Source: JBCDAP01 sp038747915
Lineage (GTDB): Bacteria; Planctomycetota; Phycisphaerae; Phycisphaerales; UBA1924
Reading direction: 5' to 3'
Length of the DNA stretch: 16,734 nucleotides
Assembly: GCA_038747915.1 (NCBI GenBank)
Contig: JBCDJJ010000077.1
Location: 1 to 16,734, forward strand
The notes under the pieces were generated by a model that did not search any database, was not told the origin of the DNA, and was given only the letters and a program-made list of their open reading frames with translations. This document shows, piece after piece, positions 8,184 to 13,391 of the stretch (the stretch's first letter is position 1; each line of letters opens with the position of its first letter). Made by a program: the position numbers and the translations under genes.

Positions 8184-8190
8184 AAAGGAG
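8184..8190 (+). promoter_or_regulatory. Shine-Dalgarno that sets the permease start at 8196
   Basis: AAAGGAG lies five bases before GTG 8196. Initiation there starts the protein directly at its first membrane helix. The more upstream in-frame GTG at 8100 overlaps the palindrome and would add a Pro/Arg-rich stretch unlike the family. Confidence 0.65.
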
Positions 8191-8195
8191 TGCTC

Positions 8196-9041
8196 GTGTC
8201 GCTGCTTGCTGTTCCGCTCGCCATTCTGGTGGGTCTCTCGATGGGGTTGCTCGGCGCCGGCGGGTCGATCCTGACGGTTCCGATCCTCGCGTACCTGCTC
8301 GGCCACGAGAAAAAGGCCGCGATCGCCGAGTCGCTCGGCATCGTGGCGGGCTTGGCGCTGCTCGCGGTGCTCGCGCGGTGGAAGGACAAGCTGATCGACT
8401 GGCGGAGCGTGCTCTTCTTCGGCCCGCCGAGCATCGTGGGCACCTACCTCGGCGCGTGGGTGAGTCAGTTCGTGCATGAAGATGTGCAGATGACGCTCTT
8501 CGCCGTGGTGCTGCTCGCAGCGGCGCGCGCGATGCTGAAATTCGACCTGCCGGACCCTGCAGGTGCCAACGGCGAGAAACCGGCGCACCTGCCGTGGCCG
8601 CTCATCATCCTCGAGGGGCTGGGCGTCGGCGCCCTGACCGGCCTCGTCGGCGTCGGCGGTGGCTTCATGATCGTGCCGGCCCTCGTGCTGCTCGGGAAGG
8701 TTCCGATCCAACGGGCCGTGCAGACCAGCCTCACGCTGATCGCCCTGAAGTCGATCGCCGGGTTCATCAAGTACATCGATGTGCTCGACGAGGCCGAACT
8801 CACGATCAACTGGTGGACCGTCGGCGCGTTCATCGTGCTCGGCACCGCGGGCGGGGTCGTCGGACTGCACCTGCGCTCCAAGTTCGACGATGACCGCCTC
8901 CGCCGCGCGTTCGGGTGGTTCATCCTGCTCGTTGGGGTGATCGTGTTCGCGATGGAGATGTGGGCGATCTCGCAGCTGTTCTTCGCGCACACGGGGGTCG
9001 AGCCCGCGATTGCCGAACACGCGATTGCCTCCGTACGGTGA
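8196..9041 (+). CDS. TauE/SafE family permease (sulfite exporter-like)
   Basis: A 281-residue inner-membrane protein with about eight hydrophobic segments. It shows the duplicated signature of the TauE/SafE (DUF81) family: GLLGAGGSILTVP near residues 17-29 and GLVGVGGGFMIVP near 147-160, one in each half. Family members move sulfur-containing or other small organic anions (sulfite, sulfoacetate, taurine-derived compounds); the substrate here cannot be read from the sequence. The start is GTG 8196 because of the ideal ribosome site. The gene lies 138 bases after nifJ on the same strand and could be cotranscribed or driven from its own promoter near the palindrome. Its TGA overlaps an ATG (9039-9043) in the frame of the next gene, so the two are probably translationally coupled. 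Confidence 0.88.
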   Translation: MSLLAVPLAILVGLSMGLLGAGGSILTVPILAYLLGHEKKAAIAESLGIVAGLALLAVLARWKDKLIDWRSVLFFGPPSIVGTYLGAWVSQFVHEDVQMTLFAVVLLAAARAMLKFDLPDPAGANGEKPAHLPWPLIILEGLGVGALTGLVGVGGGFMIVPALVLLGKVPIQRAVQTSLTLIALKSIAGFIKYIDVLDEAELTINWWTVGAFIVLGTAGGVVGLHLRSKFDDDRLRRAFGWFILLVGVIVFAMEMWAISQLFFAHTGVEPAIAEHAIASVR

Positions 9042-9074
9042 TGCCTCGGACTGTGTGTCCTGCCCGGAGGCATC
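9040..9074 (+). promoter_or_regulatory. Hairpin masking the ribosome-binding site of the glycosylase gene
   Basis: GATGCCTC (9040-9047) pairs perfectly with GAGGCATC (9067-9074), and inside it GGAC/GTCC (9048-9051, 9057-9060) forms a second stem. The outer right arm contains GGAGG (9066-9070), the only good Shine-Dalgarno before ATG 9083. Ribosomes finishing the permease would open the left arm, a layout typical of translational coupling. Confidence 0.45.
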
Positions 9075-9082
9075 GAGCCACC

Positions 9083-9694
9083 ATGCCCCAGACCCTCCGC
9101 GTGATCTCGGATGCCAGGCGGTGCACGATCTGCGCCGAGCACCTGCCGCTCGAGCCGAGGCCGCTGCTCGCCGGTTCAGCCGGCTCACGCATCCTGCTGA
9201 TCGGCCAGGCGCCCGGCCGGGCCACGCACGACCGCGGCGAGCCGTGGCGCGATGCGAGCGGCGATCGGCTGCGCGACTGGCTCGGCCTCGACGAGCACCA
9301 GTTCTATAACCCGGCGCTCGTGGCACAGATGCCCATGGGCTTCTGCTACCCGGGCAAGGGGGCCTCGGGCGACCTGCCACCCCGACCCGAGTGCGCTCCG
9401 AAGTGGCACCCCAGGCTGCTCCGAGCGTTCCGCGCTGTCGAACTGACGGTGCTGATCGGCCGATACGCCTTCGATCGGTATCTGAGGGACGACCTCGGAT
9501 CACGCGCTACGGGTGTGACCGAGATCGTGCACCGGCACCAGGAGTGGCTGCCGGACCGGATCGCGCTGCCGCACCCCTCGCCACGGAACAACATCTGGCT
9601 CAAGAAAAACCGGTGGTTCGAGCGTCGGTGCGTGCCGGCGTTGCGAGAGCGTGTGGCGGAACTCGTGGGCTCACGAGCGAGTGATGCTCGGTGA
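9083..9694 (+). CDS. Uracil-DNA glycosylase family protein
   Basis: A 203-residue cytoplasmic protein of the uracil-DNA glycosylase superfamily, expected to act on damaged or deaminated bases. The first motif is LLIGQAPG (residues 38-45) and the second HPSPRN (164-169), the usual positions of the catalytic and DNA-intercalating loops. Four cysteines at C14, C17, C88 and C104 give C-x2-C and C-x15-C spacings, like the 4Fe-4S ligands of family 4/5 enzymes. The KRRIH insert of UdgX is absent. GFCYPG and LPPRPECAPKWHP are strongly reminiscent of a bacterial subgroup annotated only as UDG family. The ATG at 9083 was chosen because family members begin close to the first Cys pair. ATG 9041, overlapping the permease stop, would add 14 residues and remains possible. 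The 3' end overlaps the convergent coaC gene by 24 bases. Confidence 0.82.
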   Translation: MPQTLRVISDARRCTICAEHLPLEPRPLLAGSAGSRILLIGQAPGRATHDRGEPWRDASGDRLRDWLGLDEHQFYNPALVAQMPMGFCYPGKGASGDLPPRPECAPKWHPRLLRAFRAVELTVLIGRYAFDRYLRDDLGSRATGVTEIVHRHQEWLPDRIALPHPSPRNNIWLKKNRWFERRCVPALRERVAELVGSRASDAR

Positions 9695-10303
9695 CGGTCC
9701 CGGAGTTGTGATGCCCAACCGTTCCGCCACGACGTGGGCCAAATCCTCCGGCTCGACCATGCGGCCCGGGCCAACCGCCCGGCACGCCTGCCACCCATCG
9801 TCGGGGCCGACGAGTTCGAACCCGTCGGTAGTGAGCTGCGCCGCGTTCCGCTGGGTGCTCGGCTGCGACCACATCACCTCGTTCATGGACGGCGCAAGCA
9901 GCACCGGCGTCTGCCGCCGGTCGATCGCGCTGAGCACGAGCGCCACCACGTCGTCCGTGCGCCCGGTGACGAGCTTCGCCATGAAGTCCATCGTGCATGG
10001 CGCGACGATCGCGAGATCGGCATCTCGGGCCGTCGCGATGTGCTGCGGATCCGACGACTCGACGTGCGTCCACTGGTCGGTGTACACGGGTCGACCCGAG
10101 AGCGCCTGGAGTGTGAGCGGTGTGATGAACCGCGTCGCGGCCTCGGTCATGCACACGGCGACCTCGGCGCCGCGCTGCGCGAGGCGGCTCACGAGCGTCG
10201 CGGCTTTGTATGCAGCGATCCCGCCGGTCACACCAACGATCACACGGCGCCCCGCGAGCGGCGAACCGGCCGTGGCATCGATAGCCGGATCAGGCCGTGA
10301 CAT
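9671..10303 (-). CDS. coaC: Phosphopantothenoylcysteine decarboxylase-type flavoprotein (stand-alone CoaC)
   Basis: A 210-residue FMN protein of the HFCD family that decarboxylates 4'-phosphopantothenoylcysteine in coenzyme A synthesis. It shows GVTGGIAAYK at 24-33, the active-site His88 in QHIATARDADL, PSMNEVMW (138-145, Asn141), and Cys174 in a GWQACRAVGPGRM loop, all expected for CoaC. The usual PASANT/PATAN segment is replaced by APCTMDF at 101-107, with Asp where Asn is common. The protein stops after the CoaC domain: no CoaB synthetase is fused to it and none is in the window. It starts 21 bases after the rpoZ stop, the conserved rpoZ-coaBC neighbourhood. Another HFCD flavoprotein role is possible, but context favours CoaC. 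Confidence 0.88.
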   Translation of the reverse strand: MSRPDPAIDATAGSPLAGRRVIVGVTGGIAAYKAATLVSRLAQRGAEVAVCMTEAATRFITPLTLQALSGRPVYTDQWTHVESSDPQHIATARDADLAIVAPCTMDFMAKLVTGRTDDVVALVLSAIDRRQTPVLLAPSMNEVMWSQPSTQRNAAQLTTDGFELVGPDDGWQACRAVGPGRMVEPEDLAHVVAERLGITTPGPSPSITRS

Positions 10304-10324
10304 GACGTGCCCCGGCGGATTCGA

Positions 10325-10636
10325 TCACAGGAGGGCGGCGGACTGGCTCGACGAGGACCCCGACGGGGCCGCGGCCTCGAGCGCGTTGGCGTCATCGAGC
10401 AACTGACGGACGTGCGGCGGGGCCTCGCTCGGCATCTCCGACCGGTCGTAGTCGACCACGAGCTTGTCGTGCAAGATCTCGTCGATCACGACCTCGAGGT
10501 CGGACCGGCCCTCGCGCTCCACCATGGGGCGCGCGCCGTCGACGATCTCCTGCAGCCGCTTCTGGATCAGGGCGCAGAGCTTGAAGCGTCCGCCGGCCTT
10601 CTCCACCACCTCTTCGCTCTTGAGTGCTTCGATCAC
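10325..10636 (-). CDS. rpoZ: DNA-directed RNA polymerase omega subunit
   Basis: A 103-residue protein matching the omega subunit, which assists folding and assembly of the beta' subunit of RNA polymerase. The N-terminal core VVEKAGGRFKLCALIQKRLQ (10-29) followed by EIVDGARPMVE and a helix with DLEVVIDEIL is characteristic. The Ser-rich C-terminal tail is probably disordered. The start is a GTG at 10636 with GAGGA about nine bases upstream; the longer open frame is rejected because its N-terminus is not omega-like. It is the first gene of the rpoZ-coaC operon and is transcribed divergently from the DUF3553 gene. No gmk gene, often upstream of rpoZ, is present here. Confidence 0.88.
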   Translation of the reverse strand: MIEALKSEEVVEKAGGRFKLCALIQKRLQEIVDGARPMVEREGRSDLEVVIDEILHDKLVVDYDRSEMPSEAPPHVRQLLDDANALEAAAPSGSSSSQSAALL

Positions 10637-10710
10637 GGGCCTGAGTCCTCGCGTATGACGAATCGATGAGTGTAGGCTTGGTGCCCGCACCCACGCAAGG
10701 CCGCCCGCCG
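10637..10710. promoter_or_regulatory. Divergent rpoZ / DUF3553 intergenic region
   Basis: This 74-base gap must contain the promoters of the rpoZ-coaC operon (minus) and the DUF3553 gene (plus). I could not pick out convincing -35/-10 pairs on either strand. If the DUF3553 gene began at ATG 10666, only 29 bases would remain, which is one reason to prefer ATG 10711. Confidence 0.35.
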
Positions 10711-11364
10711 ATGTGCCCCCCACCGCTGCCGACCACCGAGCGATCCGCCGACGAACGGCCCATCTTCCGCGCCGGCGACCGTGTCCGCCACGCCGGCAAG
10801 CCCGAGTGGGGTGCCGGCGAGGTAACCAAAGCCCAAGGTCTGCTGCAAAGCGGCGTGAAGTGTCAGCGGCTCAGCATCCGATTCGAGCGGGCGGGGCTGA
10901 AGCACCTGTCCACCGCCGCTGCCAACATCCGGCCCGCCGATGAGCCCGTGGGCGCCGCGAGCTCGCCCGACCCCGCCAGGCCCACGCCGCTCGATCCCCT
11001 CGAACCGCCGTCGCGCGAGGAGATGCTCGCCCGACTCGCCACGCTGCCACCAGAGGCGATCGACCCAACCCGCTCGGCCCGCTCGCGTGTCGAAGCCATG
11101 CTCTCGCTCTACCGCTTCTCTGCGGACGGGGGCTCGCTCCTCGATTGGGCCGCGACCCAGACCCGGCTCGCTGATCCGCTCGCTGAATTCTCGCGTGCTG
11201 AGCTCGAAGAGCGGTTCGTCCGGTTCTCGGACGCGCGCGACCGAGCCCTCCGCGATCTGGTCGCCGACATCGCGGCGCGTTCCGGTGTCCCGGTTGGCCA
11301 CCTCCGCGATGGGCTGCCGACGCCGGCGCGCGACGCGCTGGCCCGGCTCGACGCGCGGCGTTGA
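10711..11364 (+). CDS. DUF3553 domain protein
   Basis: A 217-residue protein. Residues about 19-74 match the DUF3553 pattern: FRAGDRVRHAGKPEWGAGEV, then a strand-rich segment and RFERAGLKHLSTAAANI. This is a small beta-barrel like the Tudor-type modules of CarD-, UvrD- and Mfd-related proteins, which often bind RNA polymerase; whether this one does is unknown. After a Pro-rich linker (about 75-110) the rest is helical and charged, without a recognised domain. The start is uncertain: ATG 10666 would add 15 residues but crowds the divergent rpoZ promoter, and neither start has a strong ribosome site. The location back-to-back with rpoZ makes a transcription-related role plausible but unproven. 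Confidence 0.75.
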   Translation: MCPPPLPTTERSADERPIFRAGDRVRHAGKPEWGAGEVTKAQGLLQSGVKCQRLSIRFERAGLKHLSTAAANIRPADEPVGAASSPDPARPTPLDPLEPPSREEMLARLATLPPEAIDPTRSARSRVEAMLSLYRFSADGGSLLDWAATQTRLADPLAEFSRAELEERFVRFSDARDRALRDLVADIAARSGVPVGHLRDGLPTPARDALARLDARR

Positions 11365-11365
11365 C

Positions 11366-11382
11366 CCGGCGCATCACGCCGG
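11366..11382 (+). terminator. Hairpin directly after the DUF3553 gene
   Basis: CCGGCG (11366-11371) and CGCCGG (11377-11382) form a perfect six-base stem with the loop CATCA, starting two bases after the stop codon. There is no T run, so it is a terminator-like or mRNA-end-protecting structure only. Confidence 0.4.
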
Positions 11383-11403
11383 TGCGACCCGCGCGGTGAT
11401 CCA

Positions 11404-11441
11404 CGGGTTTGGCACGGTCTCGCGGGAGCGTGCCAAACCTG
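11404..11441. terminator. Long inverted repeat in the DUF3553 / coiled-coil intergenic region
   Basis: GGTTTGGCACG (11406-11416) and CGTGCCAAACC (11429-11439) are perfectly complementary; one G-U and one more C-G pair extend the stem to 13 pairs, and CTC/GAG can pair inside. It is the strongest hairpin in the window. No T run follows on either strand. It could be a Rho-assisted terminator, a small-RNA stem or a protein-binding palindrome. Confidence 0.45.
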
Positions 11442-11497
11442 CCGAATCCGCCGTCGCACATCTGAAACCGCACTCTTCTCGGACACACCACGCGCCG

Positions 11498-11516
11498 GGG
11501 CGTGCGTGGCACGCCC
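11498..11516. repeat. Third hairpin upstream of the coiled-coil gene
   Basis: GGGCGTGC (11498-11505) pairs with GCACGCCC (11509-11516) across the three-base loop GTG. It lies 75 bases before the next start codon, in its leader or promoter region. Around it I see no clear -35/-10 pair. Confidence 0.35.
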
Positions 11517-11591
11517 GTTCGGCCCCGCGCTTGCAATTTGTCCTGGCGAACCGGCACGCAGCCGCCACAATCGATCAGAGGAGCGACCGCC

Positions 11592-11879
11592 ATGCAAGAT
11601 CAAGATTTCCAGACCAAGCTCGCCGAACTCATCGAGCGGATCGACGAACTCCCCGCCGAGCACCGCGCCAAGCTCAACGAACTCGCCTCCGAGACGCAGC
11701 AGCGGCACGACCGGATCCGTCAGGCAATGTCGAGCCTCCAGGAGTCGCTCGATTACCTCCGCCTGAGCGTGAAGTACCTCGTCTTCGACCTTGAGGCAAC
11801 CCGTCGCGAGAACGACAAGCTGCGCTCCATGCTCACCGACTCCGGCGATGAGGCCCCCGGCGGGCACGAGAGCGACTGA
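11592..11879 (+). CDS. Small conserved coiled-coil protein of unknown function
   Basis: A 95-residue, highly charged, almost entirely helical protein. The first half (residues 3-45) is amphipathic with heptad-like spacing. The centre, SLDYLRLSVKYLVFDLEATR (about residues 52-71), is the least generic part and resembles a sequence I recall from many planctomycete genomes, from memory and not checked here. The tail is acidic and probably disordered. There is no signal peptide or membrane segment, so it should be a soluble, likely oligomeric cytoplasmic protein. The ATG at 11592 is supported by AGAGGAG at 11577-11583, eight bases upstream. It appears monocistronic, with hairpins on both sides. 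No biochemical role is proposed. Confidence 0.78.
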   Translation: MQDQDFQTKLAELIERIDELPAEHRAKLNELASETQQRHDRIRQAMSSLQESLDYLRLSVKYLVFDLEATRRENDKLRSMLTDSGDEAPGGHESD

Positions 11880-12135
11880 GCCGCCCAGGAGACCGAGCGG
11901 AGAGGCGGGCGCCGGGGTGAGAGCCGGCGCCCACGGGTAGGACCGAAGACACGTCCTCGAGCGAGAGTAGGCCGCGGAGGAGAGCGGCACGAGAGCTGAG
12001 AGGTGGACCGTGGGAGAGGATCCGCGCGTGCACGGCGCGGACTCGGCCCCGGCGCGCGATGTCGATGGGGGACATTGCCGCCGGGGTTTGCTTGTGCGCA
12101 CCGAGCACGAGGAGATCCGAGAGCCGTGCGTACGC
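11880..12135. other. Convergent intergenic stretch, first part
   Basis: This lies between the ends of the coiled-coil gene (plus) and the aminotransferase gene (minus). Apart from the hairpin at 11907-11932, the plus strand shows a purine-biased tract (about 11940-12020) and then GC-rich sequence of no recognisable class. An open frame on the minus strand crosses it but is Arg/Ser-rich, lacks a ribosome site and looks non-coding. Confidence 0.4.
11907..11932 (+). terminator. Terminator-like hairpin after the coiled-coil gene
   Basis: GGGCGCCGG (11907-11915) and CCGGCGCCC (11924-11932) form a perfect nine-base stem with an eight-base loop, 27 bases after the stop codon. There is no T run; very GC-rich genomes often use such stems with Rho. 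Confidence 0.5.
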
Positions 12136-12212
12136 GGGTGCCACTGGCGGCTTGTCCGCCAGTGTTTGACAACTTCGATACCCGCACTGGTGGCAAGCCA
12201 CCAGTGGCACCC
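12136..12212. repeat. REP-like element: two palindromes in a larger inverted repeat
   Basis: Hairpin A is CACTGGCGG (12142-12150), loop CTTGT, CCGCCAGTG (12156-12164). Hairpin B is CACTGGTGGC (12185-12194), AA, GCCACCAGTG (12197-12206). The outer edges are also mutually inverted: 12136-12150 and 12198-12212 match at 14 of 15 positions. The two units differ by C/T changes, as expected of related copies placed head to head, the layout of REP pairs (BIMEs). The site is the gap between two convergent genes, the classic REP location. Only one copy is visible in this window, so a genome-wide family is an inference. Hairpin B begins 28 bases beyond the aminotransferase stop and may also end the dnaA operon transcript. 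Confidence 0.65.
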
Positions 12213-12233
12213 AGACGTGTTGTGCCCTTCGGA

Positions 12234-13391
12234 TCACCCGCGTCGGAGGTTCTCTCGGCTCAGCATGAGCTCGAGGGTACTCGCGGCGAAGTCGATGTCT
12301 CGCTCGGTCATGCGGGTGTAGAAGGGGAGCGCGATGGTGCGATCGCTCACCGTCTCGGCGATCGGGAACTCCCCTCCCGCAAAGCCGAAGCGCTCGCGGT
12401 AAAAGGGTTGCGTGTGGATGCACGGGAAATACGCCGCCGCACCCACATCGTGCCGGTGCATCCCCGCGATGATGCGGTCACGCTCCTCGGCGGTGTACCG
12501 GTCGCTCAGGCGGATGACGAAGACGAACCAGCTCATGGTGTCGTCCTCGGGGATGTTGGGCAGCACGATGTCGGTGTTGTCGAGCAGCCGCTGCATGTAG
12601 AAATGGGCCACTTCTCGGCGCCGCGAGAGCAGCTCTTGGAGCCGGCTGAGCTGCCCGACCCCGAGCGCCGCTTGCAACTCGCTCATCCGGAAGTTGTAGC
12701 CGAGGCGCTCGAACTGAAACGGCGAGCCGATGGTCCCGACCACGCTGCCCGGCGAACGGCCGTGGTTTCGCAGACTCCGGCACAGATCGGCGATGCGGTC
12801 GTCATCGGTAACGATCATGCCGCCCTCGCCCGTCGTGATCTGTTTGTTGGGGTAGAAGCCGAAGACACCCGCGCGGCCGTACGACCCCAGGTGCCGGCCG
12901 CGGTAGCGCCCCCCGATCGCCTCGCACGAATCTTCGAGCAGCGGGATCTCGTGCTTCGCAGCGATGCGCAGATACGCATCAAAGTGCGTCGGGTTGCCGA
13001 AGGTCTCGACGGCGAGAATCGCCTTCGTGCGATCGGTGATCGCCGCCTCGACCCGCTCGGGGTCCATGTTCAGGCTCTTGGGGCAGATGTCGACGAAGAC
13101 CGGCGTCGCGCCGACATACAAAATCGCGTTGGACGAGGCGATGAAGCTGAACGGCGTGGTGATCACCTCGTCACCGGGCCCCACGCCCATCGCGATGAGC
13201 GACATGTGGAGCGACGCGGTCCCCGACGAGCACCCCACCGCGTGCGCACGACCGGTCAGCCGGGCGCACGCATCCTCGAAGCGGCGGAGCATCGGCCCGA
13301 TCGACAGCCGCCCGGAGGTCAGCGTGTCGGTCACGAGCTCGATCTCGCGCTCGGAGATGTCGGGCAGCGAGAGCGGGATCGATTCTTCCAT
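12234..13391 (-). CDS. DegT/DnrJ/EryC1/StrS family aminotransferase
   Basis: A 385-residue fold-type I PLP enzyme that transaminates nucleotide-linked keto-sugars to amino sugars for surface polysaccharides, glycoproteins or lipid A-type glycans. Family marks are SSGTASLHMSL near 55-65, TTPFSFIASSNAI near 78-90, LLEDSCEAIGG with Asp154 for the PLP ring nitrogen, and FYPNKQITTGEGGM with Lys183 as the Schiff-base lysine. The exact sugar cannot be read from sequence. The start ATG overlaps the stop of the upstream gene as TGATG (13389-13393) and has GGAG nine bases upstream, so translation is coupled. It is the last gene of the dnaA operon; no other sugar-nucleotide genes are in the window, which is unusual for this family. 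A regulatory or antibiotic-sugar role is less likely but not excluded. Confidence 0.92.
   Translation of the reverse strand: MEESIPLSLPDISEREIELVTDTLTSGRLSIGPMLRRFEDACARLTGRAHAVGCSSGTASLHMSLIAMGVGPGDEVITTPFSFIASSNAILYVGATPVFVDICPKSLNMDPERVEAAITDRTKAILAVETFGNPTHFDAYLRIAAKHEIPLLEDSCEAIGGRYRGRHLGSYGRAGVFGFYPNKQITTGEGGMIVTDDDRIADLCRSLRNHGRSPGSVVGTIGSPFQFERLGYNFRMSELQAALGVGQLSRLQELLSRRREVAHFYMQRLLDNTDIVLPNIPEDDTMSWFVFVIRLSDRYTAEERDRIIAGMHRHDVGAAAYFPCIHTQPFYRERFGFAGGEFPIAETVSDRTIALPFYTRMTERDIDFAASTLELMLSRENLRRG

Noticed and set aside
7029..9503. An 824-residue open frame on the minus strand
   Set aside because: It spans the antisense of three clear genes (oxidoreductase, permease, glycosylase); its composition is low-complexity Arg/Ala/Glu/His with no recognisable domain.
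9812..9826. A tRNA T-arm-like GTTCGAAC block
   Set aside because: It lies inside coaC in a conserved coding segment (GFELVG) and no acceptor, D or anticodon arms can be built around it.
12166..12171. A perfect TTGACA (-35 box)
   Set aside because: No -10-like hexamer occurs 16-18 bases downstream; the spot lies between the two REP-like hairpins and no gene follows on that strand.
11833..12423. A minus-strand open frame through the convergent gap
   Set aside because: It overlaps two real genes, runs through the REP-like hairpins, is Arg/Ser/Pro-rich and has no ribosome-binding site before any internal ATG.
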